A stretch of 64,000 nt of DNA from Desulfovibrio sp. (lineage in GTDB: Bacteria > Desulfobacterota > Desulfovibrionia > Desulfovibrionales > Desulfovibrionaceae): NCBI RefSeq assembly GCF_019424165.1, contig NZ_JAHZAA010000002.1, positions 62,651 to 126,650 of the forward strand, given 5' to 3'. Positions within the stretch are counted from its first letter, which is position 1, and each line of letters begins with the position of its first letter. Position numbers and translations under genes: made by a program. Below are positions 38,279-47,859 of the stretch, in pieces. Below the pieces are notes generated by a model. The model searched no databases, was not told where the DNA came from, and worked only from the letters and a program-made list of their open reading frames with translations.

Positions 38279-38526
38279 CCTCGCTCCTTGGGCGGTATCA
38301 GCTTACGTGGGTCCTTTCCACGCGCCATACCGGTTGACGTTCCGGCGGTCGCCCACCCATGTGGGCCGCCGTCTCTCTACCCGGCAAATGTATACTCACA
38401 GAGGGGATGTGCCAAGACTTCCTGGCCCGGACAAATAAAAGTTTTATTTTCTGTAAATATATCGTCTTTAATTTCAATATATTGGATGTGTTATTTTTGC
38501 AGAAAAAAAACTGTTTGAGCACTCAA

Positions 38527-39843
38527 CTACCATGCTCGCGAAGGCTCTTCGCCGAGCAAAACTCCGGCCAGCCAGTCCCTCGCGGCCTTCATGCAGCCCT
38601 CAGGCAAAGGCCAGGGTGGATCGTCCGTCACTGCCGCGCCGGGCAGGCGCAGGCCGCCATGATGCAAAAAAAATCCTGCGGCATCACACAAGGGAGAAAA
38701 AACAGGAGGAATTGGCATATTGCCCTTCGCGGTATTGCCGCAGGCGAGCGCCGAAGCCAGGTCTACGGCAGGGCCGTCACCGGCCGCCACAGGCTCTTCC
38801 GGCTCCGCATACAGGTTGTCTCCCCACAGGGCATGTCCCATACCCGCCGCGTGCGCGCGGATCTGATGGCGCGCGCCCCTGCGTATGCGGCAGGCCGCCA
38901 GCGTAAGCCCCCCGGCCGGAACCGGCAGCCCACCCGCTTCCGCCTTCACAACAGAACCATCCGCTTCCGGCTCCACGCCTTGTGCAGGCCCAAACAGTGC
39001 GTGCAGGGCCTGTACAGATGCATCGCCGGGCTTCCAGACATGCAGGGGCCAAAATTCCGTCCAGCGCGTGTGGTGCGCGAGTGCGGGCAGCACGCGGCTC
39101 TTGCGCCTTCCGCTTACGTCCAGTTGCTGCCGCGCCACGGCAGGCCCGGAAAGCACCCCCGAAAGCAGGGCTACATAGCGTTTTTCGCACAGCCCCGCCG
39201 CTTCTGCCGCACGAAACGCTTCAGCGGCAGCAGCCGAGAGTGCCGCGCACAAAAGCCCCGAAGTGCCGAAATCCAGCCGTTGCAACAAGGCGAGCCGTGC
39301 CGGATCGAAATCATTGCCGCTGCTGCTTTTTTCAGCCCACAGGGCAGCAAGAGCAGGGGCCAGGGCCTCCACGCTCATGCCGCAAGCACCCGCCAGCGCA
39401 GCACTGTGCATACGCGCGGGCTTGCTGAAAAAACAGTATTCGCCCTGCCTGCCGAGCATGCGCAGCCCGCTGGCGGCAGCCGCAGAGCCGGAAGAAAACG
39501 CCGTGCAGGAAAGCTCACTGCCCAAGGCCGCCGGGGCGTTTCGTGCCTCCATGCCGTGCAGGCGCACCACATCCCCCTGGCGCATGCGGCGCGAGGCGCT
39601 TGCGGCACGGCCGTTTACCGATACGCCGCCATTTTCAATACAACGCCTGCGCCCGCGCAGGCCCATATGCGGCAAAAGGTATTCCAGAGCCTGATCAAGC
39701 CGCAAGCCTGCATGCTGATGGTCCACGCAAAATTCCTGCGCGGGCGCGGCAACGGGGCCGCCAGCGGCTGTGTCCGGTGATGTGTCGTCCTGTCCCTTGC
39801 CGTCCTGCCGGTTCGCGCAAAGAGTTTTGTGCGCGGGCTTCAT
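38527..39843 (-). CDS. RluA-family pseudouridine synthase
   Basis: A 438-residue enzyme that isomerises uridine in rRNA or tRNA. An N-terminal S4 RNA-binding domain (LDQALEYLLPHMGLRGRRRCIENG region) precedes a PseudoU_synth_2 domain with the catalytic Asp in RLDFGTSGLL and the RGARHQIRAHAAGMGHALWGDNLY block. Extra Ala-rich loops lengthen it over the 310-330 residues of RluC/RluD. The start codon follows directly on the upstream stop (ATG at 39843, TGA at 39846-39844), so it is translated in the same operon as the CofD-like gene. Target site unknown. Confidence 0.92.
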   Translation of the reverse strand: MKPAHKTLCANRQDGKGQDDTSPDTAAGGPVAAPAQEFCVDHQHAGLRLDQALEYLLPHMGLRGRRRCIENGGVSVNGRAASASRRMRQGDVVRLHGMEARNAPAALGSELSCTAFSSGSAAAASGLRMLGRQGEYCFFSKPARMHSAALAGACGMSVEALAPALAALWAEKSSSGNDFDPARLALLQRLDFGTSGLLCAALSAAAAEAFRAAEAAGLCEKRYVALLSGVLSGPAVARQQLDVSGRRKSRVLPALAHHTRWTEFWPLHVWKPGDASVQALHALFGPAQGVEPEADGSVVKAEAGGLPVPAGGLTLAACRIRRGARHQIRAHAAGMGHALWGDNLYAEPEEPVAAGDGPAVDLASALACGNTAKGNMPIPPVFSPLCDAAGFFLHHGGLRLPGAAVTDDPPWPLPEGCMKAARDWLAGVLLGEEPSRAW

Positions 39844-41073
39844 TCATATCTCCGCGGCATTGCCGGACAAAAGCTCAAGAAGGGCGCGCGCTGTCAGCTC
39901 CGGATCATGATGCTGCGGATCGTTCTCATACACCAGGGGGCGGTCGATCAGGCGCACGCCCATCTCTTCCACGGCACGTCGCACCTCGGAGCCAAAGCCG
40001 CCCTCATAGCGTCCGTGGCGCGAATCCACCAGCACATAATGAAGAAGCCGTCCGGTGGTCGCCTCGGGGGCGTCTTCGCGCAGATGCCGCAAAATCATGG
40101 CTGCCTGCCCGGCAATGCCAAGGCCAAACAGCTCGGCATCACCGCCTGAATTGGGAATAAATATCTTGGGGCATTGGGCATCGGCCACCGTGCGCCCCAC
40201 TCCCTGAGGCAGGAGGTTTGCAAGCACGCTGGTATAGAAGCTGCCCATCGGATAGCATATGGCCCCCGCCGAACCAAGGTATACGCTGGATGCCGGGGCC
40301 AGCGGCGGGCGGCAGGCGGTGGCGGCAAGCTGGGAGTAGTCGCTGGTATCCAGCCTTTCCGGCTCATGTACCGTAAGAAAAAGCCGCTTCACGGGCCGGG
40401 GAAGATTTCTGAACCGGTGCTGGCCCACAAGAATCGAACCGTCATCCAGCTCAGCCGCCAGATGCAGGCTTTCGTTCACAATGGGGCGCACCACACCCCG
40501 CGTTTGCAGCAAACGGCTGAAAAAGGCCAGAACCGGCCCGAAATCACGTTTATGATGCAGGTAGCCGCCCGCCAGCACAAGATTGCCGAAACAGGCCCGG
40601 TACGGGTCAAAGTCCGGTGGCATGCGCTGCAGAAAAAAATTCAGATGCAAGCGCAGGGCATCGGCAAACACATCCGGCATACCTGCCCATACGGGATGCC
40701 CGGCCCGGCCCATTTCCACAAGCTGCCGCCGCAGGCCATCGGCAGGGTCTTTGCCCCCAGCCGCGCCATCTTTGTCTGCCGCCGGCAACTCCTCGTGCGA
40801 AGGCAGACGCCCAGCGCAGAAATCCAGCACGGATGCGGGTACCACATTGTTGTCGGCAAGCGCCAGCAGACGATTGCGGATATCGCCCATGGCGGGCATG
40901 GCAAAAGCCTGGCGCAATGCCGCTGAACTGCCGCCGGAATCGAATGTGGTCACCAGATGAACAGAGTTGTGGGTATGCCTGGTCAGTTCGCGACTCAGGG
41001 CGCGCAAGGCGGTGCCGCCGGTAAAAAAGGTCAGGCGCGGCCCCAGGGCCGGAAAGGCCGAAAGGCCGCTCAC
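39844..41073 (-). CDS. CofD/YvcK-like protein (possibly the GAK-system type)
   Basis: A 409-residue protein of the CofD/YvcK superfamily. It begins VSGLSAFPALGPRLTFFTGGTALR and has the hallmark TTFDSGGSSAALRQAFAMPAMGD, then SAGAICYPMGSFYTSVLANLLPQGV. CofD transfers lactyl phosphate in F420 synthesis; YvcK binds UDP-sugars and controls carbon and cell-wall balance. The lack of F420 genes favours the YvcK side. I recall a CofD-like member of a GAK system in Desulfovibrio; the related partner genes are not seen here. GTG at 41073 forms a GTGA overlap with the upstream stop and is better than the ATG at 41142. Confidence 0.75.
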   Translation of the reverse strand: MSGLSAFPALGPRLTFFTGGTALRALSRELTRHTHNSVHLVTTFDSGGSSAALRQAFAMPAMGDIRNRLLALADNNVVPASVLDFCAGRLPSHEELPAADKDGAAGGKDPADGLRRQLVEMGRAGHPVWAGMPDVFADALRLHLNFFLQRMPPDFDPYRACFGNLVLAGGYLHHKRDFGPVLAFFSRLLQTRGVVRPIVNESLHLAAELDDGSILVGQHRFRNLPRPVKRLFLTVHEPERLDTSDYSQLAATACRPPLAPASSVYLGSAGAICYPMGSFYTSVLANLLPQGVGRTVADAQCPKIFIPNSGGDAELFGLGIAGQAAMILRHLREDAPEATTGRLLHYVLVDSRHGRYEGGFGSEVRRAVEEMGVRLIDRPLVYENDPQHHDPELTARALLELLSGNAAEI

Positions 41074-41714
41074 GCACCGCCCCCGCAGGTTACGGCAGGC
41101 CAACCGGCAGGCCTGGCAGCAGGAATAAGACCAAGCTCGCACATGCGGATAAAGATAAGGCGGCCTATCCAGGCATCGGTGGCGGCATAGGCGATCTGCC
41201 TGGCGCTAAGCTCGGGCAGGCTCCAGTTTGAGCACTGGGACCCCTTGGAAACACGCCAGCCGAAAAAATTGGCCGCCAGCGTGCGCAGCCCCTGGCTGGG
41301 CAGCTTGTGCGCGCGAGCGACGCCGCCGAGATCCACCAGGCCCGCAGGCTCAAAGTCGTGCAGTTTTGCCAGGTCGCGCATGTCATCCCGAATGCCCACG
41401 CCCGCCTTGACCTGCACGGGATTGGCGAGCAGGTCTGCCAGGTGCGGGCCGAAGGGCAGCCAGGACAACTGGATAAGATAAACAGCCTGGGCCGTTGCCA
41501 GCTGGATGAGCGCAGGCGAATTGCGCCTGCCCTTGCGGAAGGACGGACGTGTTTCGGTATCAAAGCCCAGAATACTTTCCTCACGCAACAGGGGCAGCGC
41601 AGCCTGCCAGTCAGCCTCGCTGCGTACCACATGCACCGGCCCCTCGTAATGACACAGGGGCAAGGTGTTTATCTCTTCGCTGCTCAGGCGGCGGCGTAGA
41701 ACGTCCATATCCAT
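41070..41714 (-). CDS. RNase D-like 3'-5' exonuclease domain protein
   Basis: A 214-residue DEDDy-type exonuclease. The three exonuclease motifs are present: GFDTETRP (Exo I), a GVGIRDDMRDL Exo II region, and YAATDAWIG with the YxxxD arrangement (Exo III). It lacks the HRDC domains of full-length RNase D, so it is the short form. It is the first gene of a tight operon with the CofD-like and pseudouridine synthase genes, and a role in RNA maturation is a natural guess. The ATG follows a weak ribosome site. Confidence 0.88.
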   Translation of the reverse strand: MDMDVLRRRLSSEEINTLPLCHYEGPVHVVRSEADWQAALPLLREESILGFDTETRPSFRKGRRNSPALIQLATAQAVYLIQLSWLPFGPHLADLLANPVQVKAGVGIRDDMRDLAKLHDFEPAGLVDLGGVARAHKLPSQGLRTLAANFFGWRVSKGSQCSNWSLPELSARQIAYAATDAWIGRLIFIRMCELGLIPAARPAGWPAVTCGGGA

Positions 41715-41729
41715 AAATTGGTTACCAAA

Positions 41730-43136
41730 CTATTTGCCGATACAAAATTGAGAAAAAACCCTGTCCAGCACCTCAGCGGGGCTGCTCAGGCCTGTTACCT
41801 CCGCCAGATGAGCGGCAGCCACGTCCAGGCGCACGGCGCAACAGTCATACGGCCGCCCGGCATCCACATCTTCCCGCAGGGCCGCCAGTTCGGCCAGAGC
41901 CGCTTCCAGCGCCATGCTTTGCCGCGCATTGGGCGCAAGCCCCTCTTCTGCGGCAGCTCCTCCGCTGCCGGCCAGCAGCAGGGCGCGCAAGCTTTCGGCC
42001 ATGTCCTCCACCTGTGTATCGGAAAAAGCGCTTGTTGTGCAACAGGTTTGCCCCTGAATCCAGCGAGGCGGAAAAACCGAAGGCGTACACAGGTCGCATT
42101 TGTTCCATACAACCAGCACAGGCGTATCACCGGCAAGCTCAAGAACTTCTCTGGCAGCGGGGTCAGGGCAGGTTTCGGCAGCGGCTCCGGCTTCTCCCAA
42201 AGCACCGCCGTCAAGCACCAGAACAACAGCGTCGGCTTCGGCCAGTTTTTGCCTGCTGCGCTCAACACCCATCTCTTCAATGCTTTCCGCAGCCTTGCGC
42301 AAGCCTGCCGTATCTGTCAGACGCACGGGCAGGCCGCCAAGATCGCAAGCTTCTTCAAGAAAATCCCGCGTTGTGCCGGGAATATCAGTAACCAGAGCGC
42401 GGTTGCGTCCAAGCAGCGCGTTCATGAGGCTCGACTTGCCCGCATTGACCGCCCCGGCCAGCACAACCACAGCACCCTGCTGCATTACCCGCGCCCTGCG
42501 GCTGCCCTGAAGCAGGTGACGCAAGGCCGCAGCCACTTTTTCCACAGCCGCGCTGAACGTGGGCGCATCCATACCTTCCACTTCATCATCGGGAAAATCC
42601 ACGGCCACGCAGACCTGCATGCGCAGATCTTCAAGCTCACGCCGCAACGTCTCTGTCCGGCGGGCCAGCAGGCCGTCCAGGCGGTTCAGGCCGTAACGCA
42701 GGGCTTCGCGCGAAGGCGCGGCAATAAGCTCGGCCACGGCTTCAGCCTGGCTCAGGTCTATACGGCCATTGATAAAGGCCCGGCGCGAAAATTCGCCATG
42801 CTGCGCCTGGCGCGCTCCGAGGCGCAAGGCAGCCTCAAGCACTGACTGCACAATGAATGGACCGCCATGACAATGTATTTCAGCCACATCTTCGCCGGTA
42901 AAACTGCGTGGGCCGGGCATAAAGACGGCCAGCACGTCATCCAGATTTTCCCCGTTCCAGTCCACAACGCGCCCCCTGTGCAGAAACCAGGGGCGAAAGT
43001 TTTCAAACTTCGGCGACATGGGCAAAAACATGCGCGCAAGTGTCTGCTTGGCTTCGGGGCCGGAAATACGCACAATGCCGACCCCGCCGGATCCGGGGGG
43101 CGTGGCTATGGCTGCTATGGTATCGTTGGTGCTCAT
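41730..43136 (-). CDS. mnmE: tRNA modification GTPase
   Basis: MnmE (TrmE), 468 residues, works with MnmG on wobble uridine 34. The N-terminal folate-binding domain starts MSTNDTIAAIATPPGSGGVG. The inserted GTPase domain has G1 GAVNAGKSS (228-236), DTAG (275-278) and a later NKCD. The protein ends with the family's CIGK tetrapeptide. G1 reads GAVNAGKSS rather than the usual GxPNxGKSS, a mild substitution. The frame runs upstream of 43136 but the conserved start and the fold begin here; the ribosome site is weak. Confidence 0.97.
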   Translation of the reverse strand: MSTNDTIAAIATPPGSGGVGIVRISGPEAKQTLARMFLPMSPKFENFRPWFLHRGRVVDWNGENLDDVLAVFMPGPRSFTGEDVAEIHCHGGPFIVQSVLEAALRLGARQAQHGEFSRRAFINGRIDLSQAEAVAELIAAPSREALRYGLNRLDGLLARRTETLRRELEDLRMQVCVAVDFPDDEVEGMDAPTFSAAVEKVAAALRHLLQGSRRARVMQQGAVVVLAGAVNAGKSSLMNALLGRNRALVTDIPGTTRDFLEEACDLGGLPVRLTDTAGLRKAAESIEEMGVERSRQKLAEADAVVLVLDGGALGEAGAAAETCPDPAAREVLELAGDTPVLVVWNKCDLCTPSVFPPRWIQGQTCCTTSAFSDTQVEDMAESLRALLLAGSGGAAAEEGLAPNARQSMALEAALAELAALREDVDAGRPYDCCAVRLDVAAAHLAEVTGLSSPAEVLDRVFSQFCIGK

Positions 43137-43964
43137 GATGTCTACTGCCCGCTGGCTGCCGGGCGCGCCCCGTCGTAGTGCGGCGTGAAAGTTCAGAAAA
43201 TGCGGCTCCGCCTTTCGCGCGCGGCGAAGAAAGTGAAAACCGCAATAACTCGGCGTACAGAAATACTTTTTACGGCAAATTCCGGGGCAGCATACCCGGT
43301 ACTGCCTTCGCAGTCCATACGAAAGCACTTTGCCGACCGGCCCGCGCGCCGGAACAAACTCGTAATAAACCAGAAACAGGCGCGAAATCGAATCCAACAG
43401 GTCTGGAAGGCAGACGCGCGGCTGCCTTCACCCTGCCTGTCTGTACCGGGGAATGCCTAGCGCACGCCGCTGCACGCGCACGCGCACGCCTCGCCTGCAC
43501 GGCAAACGTAACAAAACAGCCGTATGCCCTCAAGAATGCAGCGGATGCTTGAACGCAATGCCCCGTGGCTGCCTGGAGACAGTGCTGCTTTACATCCGCG
43601 GACTGACCGCGCGGGCAGACGGCAAAAAGACTGCGCTTCAAGCCATATGCCGTTGCCGCAGGCTTGCGGATGAAGTTCCCACCGCAGCGAGTCTGCGCTG
43701 TGAAACGCTGAAGCAGCATTGTAAAAAACTGAAAATACGGATTGTCAAAGACAACACGCTCCGGCAGGCTCGAGCGTGTAAAACGCAGACCATTCTGTGC
43801 AGGCAGCGCGAACCGCAAGCAGTAAAACACAAGCAGTTTTTCAGGATACTGACGTGGGGTATTTGTCATGGCGGGCTGCACAGGCAGCGCCCGCGTCAAA
43901 AACGCTACGGCGCGGACTTTTGACTGATCCGCGCCGTACTGTAACGTGTTGCCAGAGCAATACG
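43137..43964. other. Long intergenic stretch between mnmE and jag
   Basis: About 830 bases with no recognised gene. Frames on both strands have biased Arg/Ala/Cys composition and no ribosome sites. An 11-base hairpin (TACGGCGCGGA / TCCGCGCCGTA, 43906-43938) lies just downstream of jag, and a TTGCTCTGG-type element lies at 43940-43966. The region must contain the mnmE promoter. Confidence 0.5.
43906..43938 (-). terminator. Hairpin downstream of jag
   Basis: TACGGCGCGGA pairs perfectly with TCCGCGCCGTA around an 11-base loop. No T run follows on the minus strand, so strength as a terminator is uncertain. Confidence 0.45.
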
Positions 43965-45332
43965 TTAATTTTTTTCGGTCTTTCTGCGCAGTATGACGAC
44001 CCGCTTCAAGGGGCCGTCGCCCGTGCTGCGCGTCTGCACGTCGGTAGCGTCCTGAAGACAGACATGCACAATACGGCGGTGATAGGAAGACAGGGGCCGC
44101 GTGGAATAGGAGCGGCCGCTCTGGCGCACCTTGTCGGCCAGGGCAAGGGCCATCTCGCGCAGCCGTTCATCCTGACGCCGGCGGTATTCACCGGCATCAA
44201 GCTGCACGCGCACAGCGGCATTCATGCCTCGCGACACAATACGCGAAATCATGTACTGGAGCGAGGCCAGAGTCTGGCCTTCGCGGCCGATGAGCAGACC
44301 GGAATCTTCTTCACTTTCAATGCCCACCTGCACCCTGCCGCCGACCACAGCCACTTCAAGCTGTACGGCTTCGCCCACTATGGGGCGTACCAGGCTGCGC
44401 ACGGTTTCGTGCACGAGGGCTATAAGCCGCTCCTGATCAAGCTGCTCCAGGGGGGTAACGGGCAGCCCTTCAGCCGCTTCTTCAAAATCGTCGTCCAGCA
44501 TATCCGCAGCGCCGGGGCGAGCCTGGCGTGAAGCGTCACGCCCGCCTTCTTTCACCGCGCTGCGGTTTTCACGAGTGTCGCGGCCCTCACGGGGTTCGTT
44601 CCTGCGGCCGCGGCCTTCGCCGCGCCTGCCGTTTTCCGCATGCCCGTTCTGACCACGCCCGGAAGCCCTGTCGGACCTTTCGCCGTTCTTGCCAGCGCCA
44701 GCAGGCTTTTCTACAGGCTTTTCACCATTGCAGGCGCTGCTCTCGTCACCGGACTTTGCCGTCCCGTTTTTACGCGCGCCCTTGCCGTCATTACGGGGAG
44801 CACTTTTTTCGGTGCACCGCCCGGTATTTTTTTCATGCTTTTTTTCGGGCTTCTGGCTGGCATTTCCGGCGGGGCGTTCTGCGTCACGAGGGCTTTCGCC
44901 CCGCGTGACAGCGGCGTCCGCGGTGCCTTCAGTCCCTGCTGTCGCTTCTTCCTGACCGCCCTTGCGGCCACGGGCACGGTCATGACGTTTTTCCTGCCGG
45001 GGCGCAGAAGACGGAGACTCTTCACGCTGACGCGACGTCCGGGCCTTGCCGTCCGCACCTGCAACAGGCTCGCTCGCGGCTTCAGCAGGAGCATCGTCGG
45101 AGGGGGCGGCCTGCCCCCCCTTGCGTCCCAATATGTTTTCAACAGCCTCGCGCAGTTGCACCCGGCGGGCGCGAACCTTGGCCTTACGCGCCCCGACGAT
45201 GCCGAAGATGCCGGACTTGGAATCCTGCACGATCTCGATTTCCAGTTTTTCACGCGCCGTATTGAAGTAGCCGCAGGCTTCCTCTATGGCACTGTCCAGG
45301 TCTTTACCCTGGAATTCCTTAAACCCTTCCAT
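43965..45332 (-). CDS. Jag/KhpB-type RNA-binding protein
   Basis: A 455-residue protein. An N-terminal Jag_N domain (about 1-50, MEGFKEFQGKDLDSAIEEAC), a very long disordered Arg/Lys/Glu/Gly-rich linker (about 75-280), then a KH domain (VQVGIESEEDSGLLIGREGQTL) and a C-terminal R3H domain ending near RRIVHVCLQD. Jag/KhpB binds RNA and influences cell elongation in other bacteria. The linker is unusually long for the family. It is in the yidC-jag arrangement typical of many bacteria. The ATG at 45332 has GAGG six bases upstream; the ATG two codons earlier overlaps that site. Confidence 0.88.
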   Translation of the reverse strand: MEGFKEFQGKDLDSAIEEACGYFNTAREKLEIEIVQDSKSGIFGIVGARKAKVRARRVQLREAVENILGRKGGQAAPSDDAPAEAASEPVAGADGKARTSRQREESPSSAPRQEKRHDRARGRKGGQEEATAGTEGTADAAVTRGESPRDAERPAGNASQKPEKKHEKNTGRCTEKSAPRNDGKGARKNGTAKSGDESSACNGEKPVEKPAGAGKNGERSDRASGRGQNGHAENGRRGEGRGRRNEPREGRDTRENRSAVKEGGRDASRQARPGAADMLDDDFEEAAEGLPVTPLEQLDQERLIALVHETVRSLVRPIVGEAVQLEVAVVGGRVQVGIESEEDSGLLIGREGQTLASLQYMISRIVSRGMNAAVRVQLDAGEYRRRQDERLREMALALADKVRQSGRSYSTRPLSSYHRRIVHVCLQDATDVQTRSTGDGPLKRVVILRRKTEKN

Positions 45333-45374
45333 AATCATCCTCGTTCCAATAGGTATCGCAAGCCGTCGCTGCGG

Positions 45375-47021
45375 CTATTTCGCGGCGGCGCTGGCCTTGA
45401 ACTTCCGGATCATCATCTGCTGCTGCGCTATGGAAAGCACGTTGTTGACCAGCCAGTACAGCACCAGCCCCGAGGGGAAGTTCAGGAAAAGCGCCGTAAA
45501 GATAAGGGGAAGAAACATCATGATCTTCTGCTGCGTGGGATCTGTGGCCGGGGGGCTCATCCGCTGCTGCAGGAACATGGTCAGGCCCATAATCACGGGC
45601 GTAATGTACAGGGGATCCTTGGTGGACAGGTCAGCCAGCCACAGGATGTCCGTTCCGGGCAGATAGGTGATAAAGGGCGCATGGCGCAGCTCGATGGATG
45701 TGAGCAGGGCCTGGTACAGGCCAAAGAACACGGGCAACTGGATGAGGATGGGTACACAGCCGCTGGCGGGGTTGACGCCATAGGTCTTGTAGAGGGCCAT
45801 GACCTCTTTGTTCATCTGTTCCTTGTTGTCCTTGAACTTCTCGCGAATCTCCATCATATGCGGCTGGAGCTTCTTCATCTTTTCCATAGAGGCGTAGCTC
45901 TTGGCCGTCAGGGGCCAGAAGGCGGCCTTGATGAGCACGGTCAGCAGAATGATTGCCAGACCCCAGTTATGCACATACTTGTGGAAAAATTCCAGCAACC
46001 ACAGAAGACCCTTGGCAATGATGTGAAAAAAGCCGAGGTCAACACTCTTGGCAAGCTGGGGCGAAACGGCCTGCAACTCGGAGCGCACCTTGGGACCAAC
46101 CCAGTAGGAAACAGAAAGTTCCTTTTCCTGCCCGGGGCCTAGCAGGGTTTCCTGCTCTTCCACGGCGGTGCGGTACACATTCTGCTGCATTACGCCCTTG
46201 ACGGTCACGTTATTCACATCACCGGGCAGCACGGCCGCAAGAAAATACGTGCTCATGGCCCCGGCCCAGTAAATTTTGCCTACAGCCTGCACACCCGTGC
46301 TTTCAAGGGTGCTGGCCGAGCTTTCTTCCTTGAGGCTGCCGTCGTTATCCCATGCCACTCGCATGGCATCGTAACGGTCGCCCGCGGCATTGCTGGCATC
46401 AGCGGCCACCGTGTAGCTCACGCGCACGCTGCGGGCCTGCTCGGTCTGGTTCACCACGCGGATTTTTTCGCGGATAAGATAGTTGGTGGCGCTAAAGGTC
46501 ATTTCGCGCACCACGCGCAGGTTGTCCACCTCGCCCACGAGGCGCAGTGTACCCTGCTGGCCCTGCTCAAGAGCAAGCCCGTTTTCGTCGGTGTCCATAG
46601 ACCACTGGCCCGTACTCCACGAAGGCTGGCTGTTGATGACAAGCCCCAAAGGCGCCACCTGGGCGCTCTTGGGATCAACCATGTTCACCTGAGGCGAGTC
46701 GGCCGCAAGGCCTACCTGGTATTTTTTCAGCTTGAATGAACGCAGGGCGCCGCCGCCGCTGTAGACCACGGCTTCGTAAAGGGGGGTGTCCACAGTAAGG
46801 TCGCGCCCGGAGGCAGGCGTGAAGACGGGCAGGCTGGCCTGTGCGGGCGCGGCCTGCGTCTGGGCCTGGGGCTGCAACTGGGCGGCCTGCTGGTCCTGGC
46901 TTTGCTGGGCCACCGGGGCAGGCCGGGTCGCCCAGCCCATATACTCGGCCAGATAGCCCCAGCCAACAATGACAATAAGACAAAGAACAATGGCAACGAG
47001 AAGATTTTTACCGTCTTGCAT
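45375..47021 (-). CDS. yidC: Membrane protein insertase YidC
   Basis: YidC, 548 residues, inserts inner-membrane proteins alone or with Sec. A first transmembrane helix (NLLVAIVLCLIVIVGWGYL), a large periplasmic domain (about residues 60-330, with a proline/glutamine-rich start), then the conserved five-helix core beginning with GLLWLLEFFHKYVHNWGLAIILL and including the hydrophilic-groove region around AAFWPLTAKSYASMEKMKKLQP. The ATG at 47021 is chosen; a GTG at 47033 directly touches the ribosome site. yidD overlaps the upstream end in the same operon. Confidence 0.96.
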   Translation of the reverse strand: MQDGKNLLVAIVLCLIVIVGWGYLAEYMGWATRPAPVAQQSQDQQAAQLQPQAQTQAAPAQASLPVFTPASGRDLTVDTPLYEAVVYSGGGALRSFKLKKYQVGLAADSPQVNMVDPKSAQVAPLGLVINSQPSWSTGQWSMDTDENGLALEQGQQGTLRLVGEVDNLRVVREMTFSATNYLIREKIRVVNQTEQARSVRVSYTVAADASNAAGDRYDAMRVAWDNDGSLKEESSASTLESTGVQAVGKIYWAGAMSTYFLAAVLPGDVNNVTVKGVMQQNVYRTAVEEQETLLGPGQEKELSVSYWVGPKVRSELQAVSPQLAKSVDLGFFHIIAKGLLWLLEFFHKYVHNWGLAIILLTVLIKAAFWPLTAKSYASMEKMKKLQPHMMEIREKFKDNKEQMNKEVMALYKTYGVNPASGCVPILIQLPVFFGLYQALLTSIELRHAPFITYLPGTDILWLADLSTKDPLYITPVIMGLTMFLQQRMSPPATDPTQQKIMMFLPLIFTALFLNFPSGLVLYWLVNNVLSIAQQQMMIRKFKASAAAK

Positions 47022-47029
47022 GGGGGCGA

Positions 47030-47293
47030 TCACTCCTGGGACAATGGCGGAACGTCACGGCGACGTCGTGATGGTGGAACAGGGTCATAGCCCGAACCGC
47101 CCCAAGGGTGACAGCGGGCCAGACGCTTGAGCGCCAGCCAGCCGCCCCGCAACACGCCGTGGGTCATTACGGCCTCGGCGGCATAGGCGGAACAGGTAGG
47201 ATAATAACGGCAGGCAGGGGGCAGCACAGGCGAAATGCAGCGCTGGTAAACGCGTATGGGAAAAACGCAGATCACACGCAACATGTGGCTCAT
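47030..47293 (-). CDS. yidD: Membrane protein insertion efficiency factor YidD
   Basis: An 87-residue protein with the family pattern [32 protein letters not shown] and a Cys-Arg-Tyr/Cys pair, then [24 protein letters not shown]. It helps YidC-dependent insertion; the mechanism is not settled. It overlaps rnpA by four bases at its start, and its stop lies at the yidC ribosome site, the usual rpmH-rnpA-yidD-yidC order. Confidence 0.95.
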
Positions 47294-47682
47294 GGCAAAC
47301 CATCCAATGCCGAAGAGCCCGGCAGATGCCGGGCCATACGCCGCAACAGGGGCAAAAGCTCAGCAGCCACACGGGCATAATCCAGTGCGGCTTCTCCAGC
47401 ATGCTTTTTTGCTACGGTAACAATATCGGCCTCCACGGGCAGCTCCTCTCTGTGCAGGCGGTAGAATTCCCGCAAGAGTCTCTTGACGCGATTGCGTACC
47501 ACAGCCTTACCCACCTTGCGGGAAACGGCCATGCCGGTACGCGCGCGAAGACCGGGACAAGCCCGCGGCAACACGAAGACAAGGAAATGCTCGGTGTGGT
47601 AGCGCCTGCCCCGCTCGTAGCAGGCTGTAAACTCCACCCGGCGGCGGATGCGCAACTGTCGGGGCAGGAGGTACCGGCGCAT
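47290..47682 (-). CDS. rnpA: Ribonuclease P protein component
   Basis: RnpA, 130 residues, the basic protein subunit that helps the RNase P RNA cleave tRNA precursors. The RNR motif block [16 protein letters not shown] is complete and the N-terminal LRIRRRVEF... part matches. The catalytic RNA gene is not recognised in this window. The stop overlaps yidD. It lies 42 bases after rpmH. Confidence 0.95.
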
Positions 47683-47724
47683 GAAAGCTCCCTAATGACG
47701 AACGGGGGCAGTCCCCCCGTTCAA

Positions 47725-47859
47725 CTAGGCGCTCAGGCGTTTACGGCCTTTAGCACGACGACGACGCAGCACCGCGCGCCCCCCTGGGGTGGCCATACGG
47801 GCGCGAAAGCCGTGAGTGCGTGCCCTTCTGATTTTGCTCGGCTGATATGTTCTTTTCAT
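47725..47859 (-). CDS. rpmH: 50S ribosomal protein L34
   Basis: L34, 44 residues, begins [18 protein letters not shown] and ends GRKRLSA, the standard sequence with heavy Arg/Lys content. AAGGAG lies before the ATG at 47859. The frame continues upstream but that part is not L34. First gene of the rpmH-rnpA-yidD-yidC-jag cluster. Confidence 0.97.
   Translation of the reverse strand: MKRTYQPSKIRRARTHGFRARMATPGGRAVLRRRRAKGRKRLSA

Noticed and set aside
43270..43899. 209-codon minus-strand frame between mnmE and jag
   Set aside because: Arg/Ala/Cys-rich product, no ribosome site, no family resemblance.
44640..46142. 500-codon plus-strand frame across jag and yidC
   Set aside because: Antisense to two well-known genes; composition is Phe/Leu/Gly/Arg-biased, typical of shadow frames.
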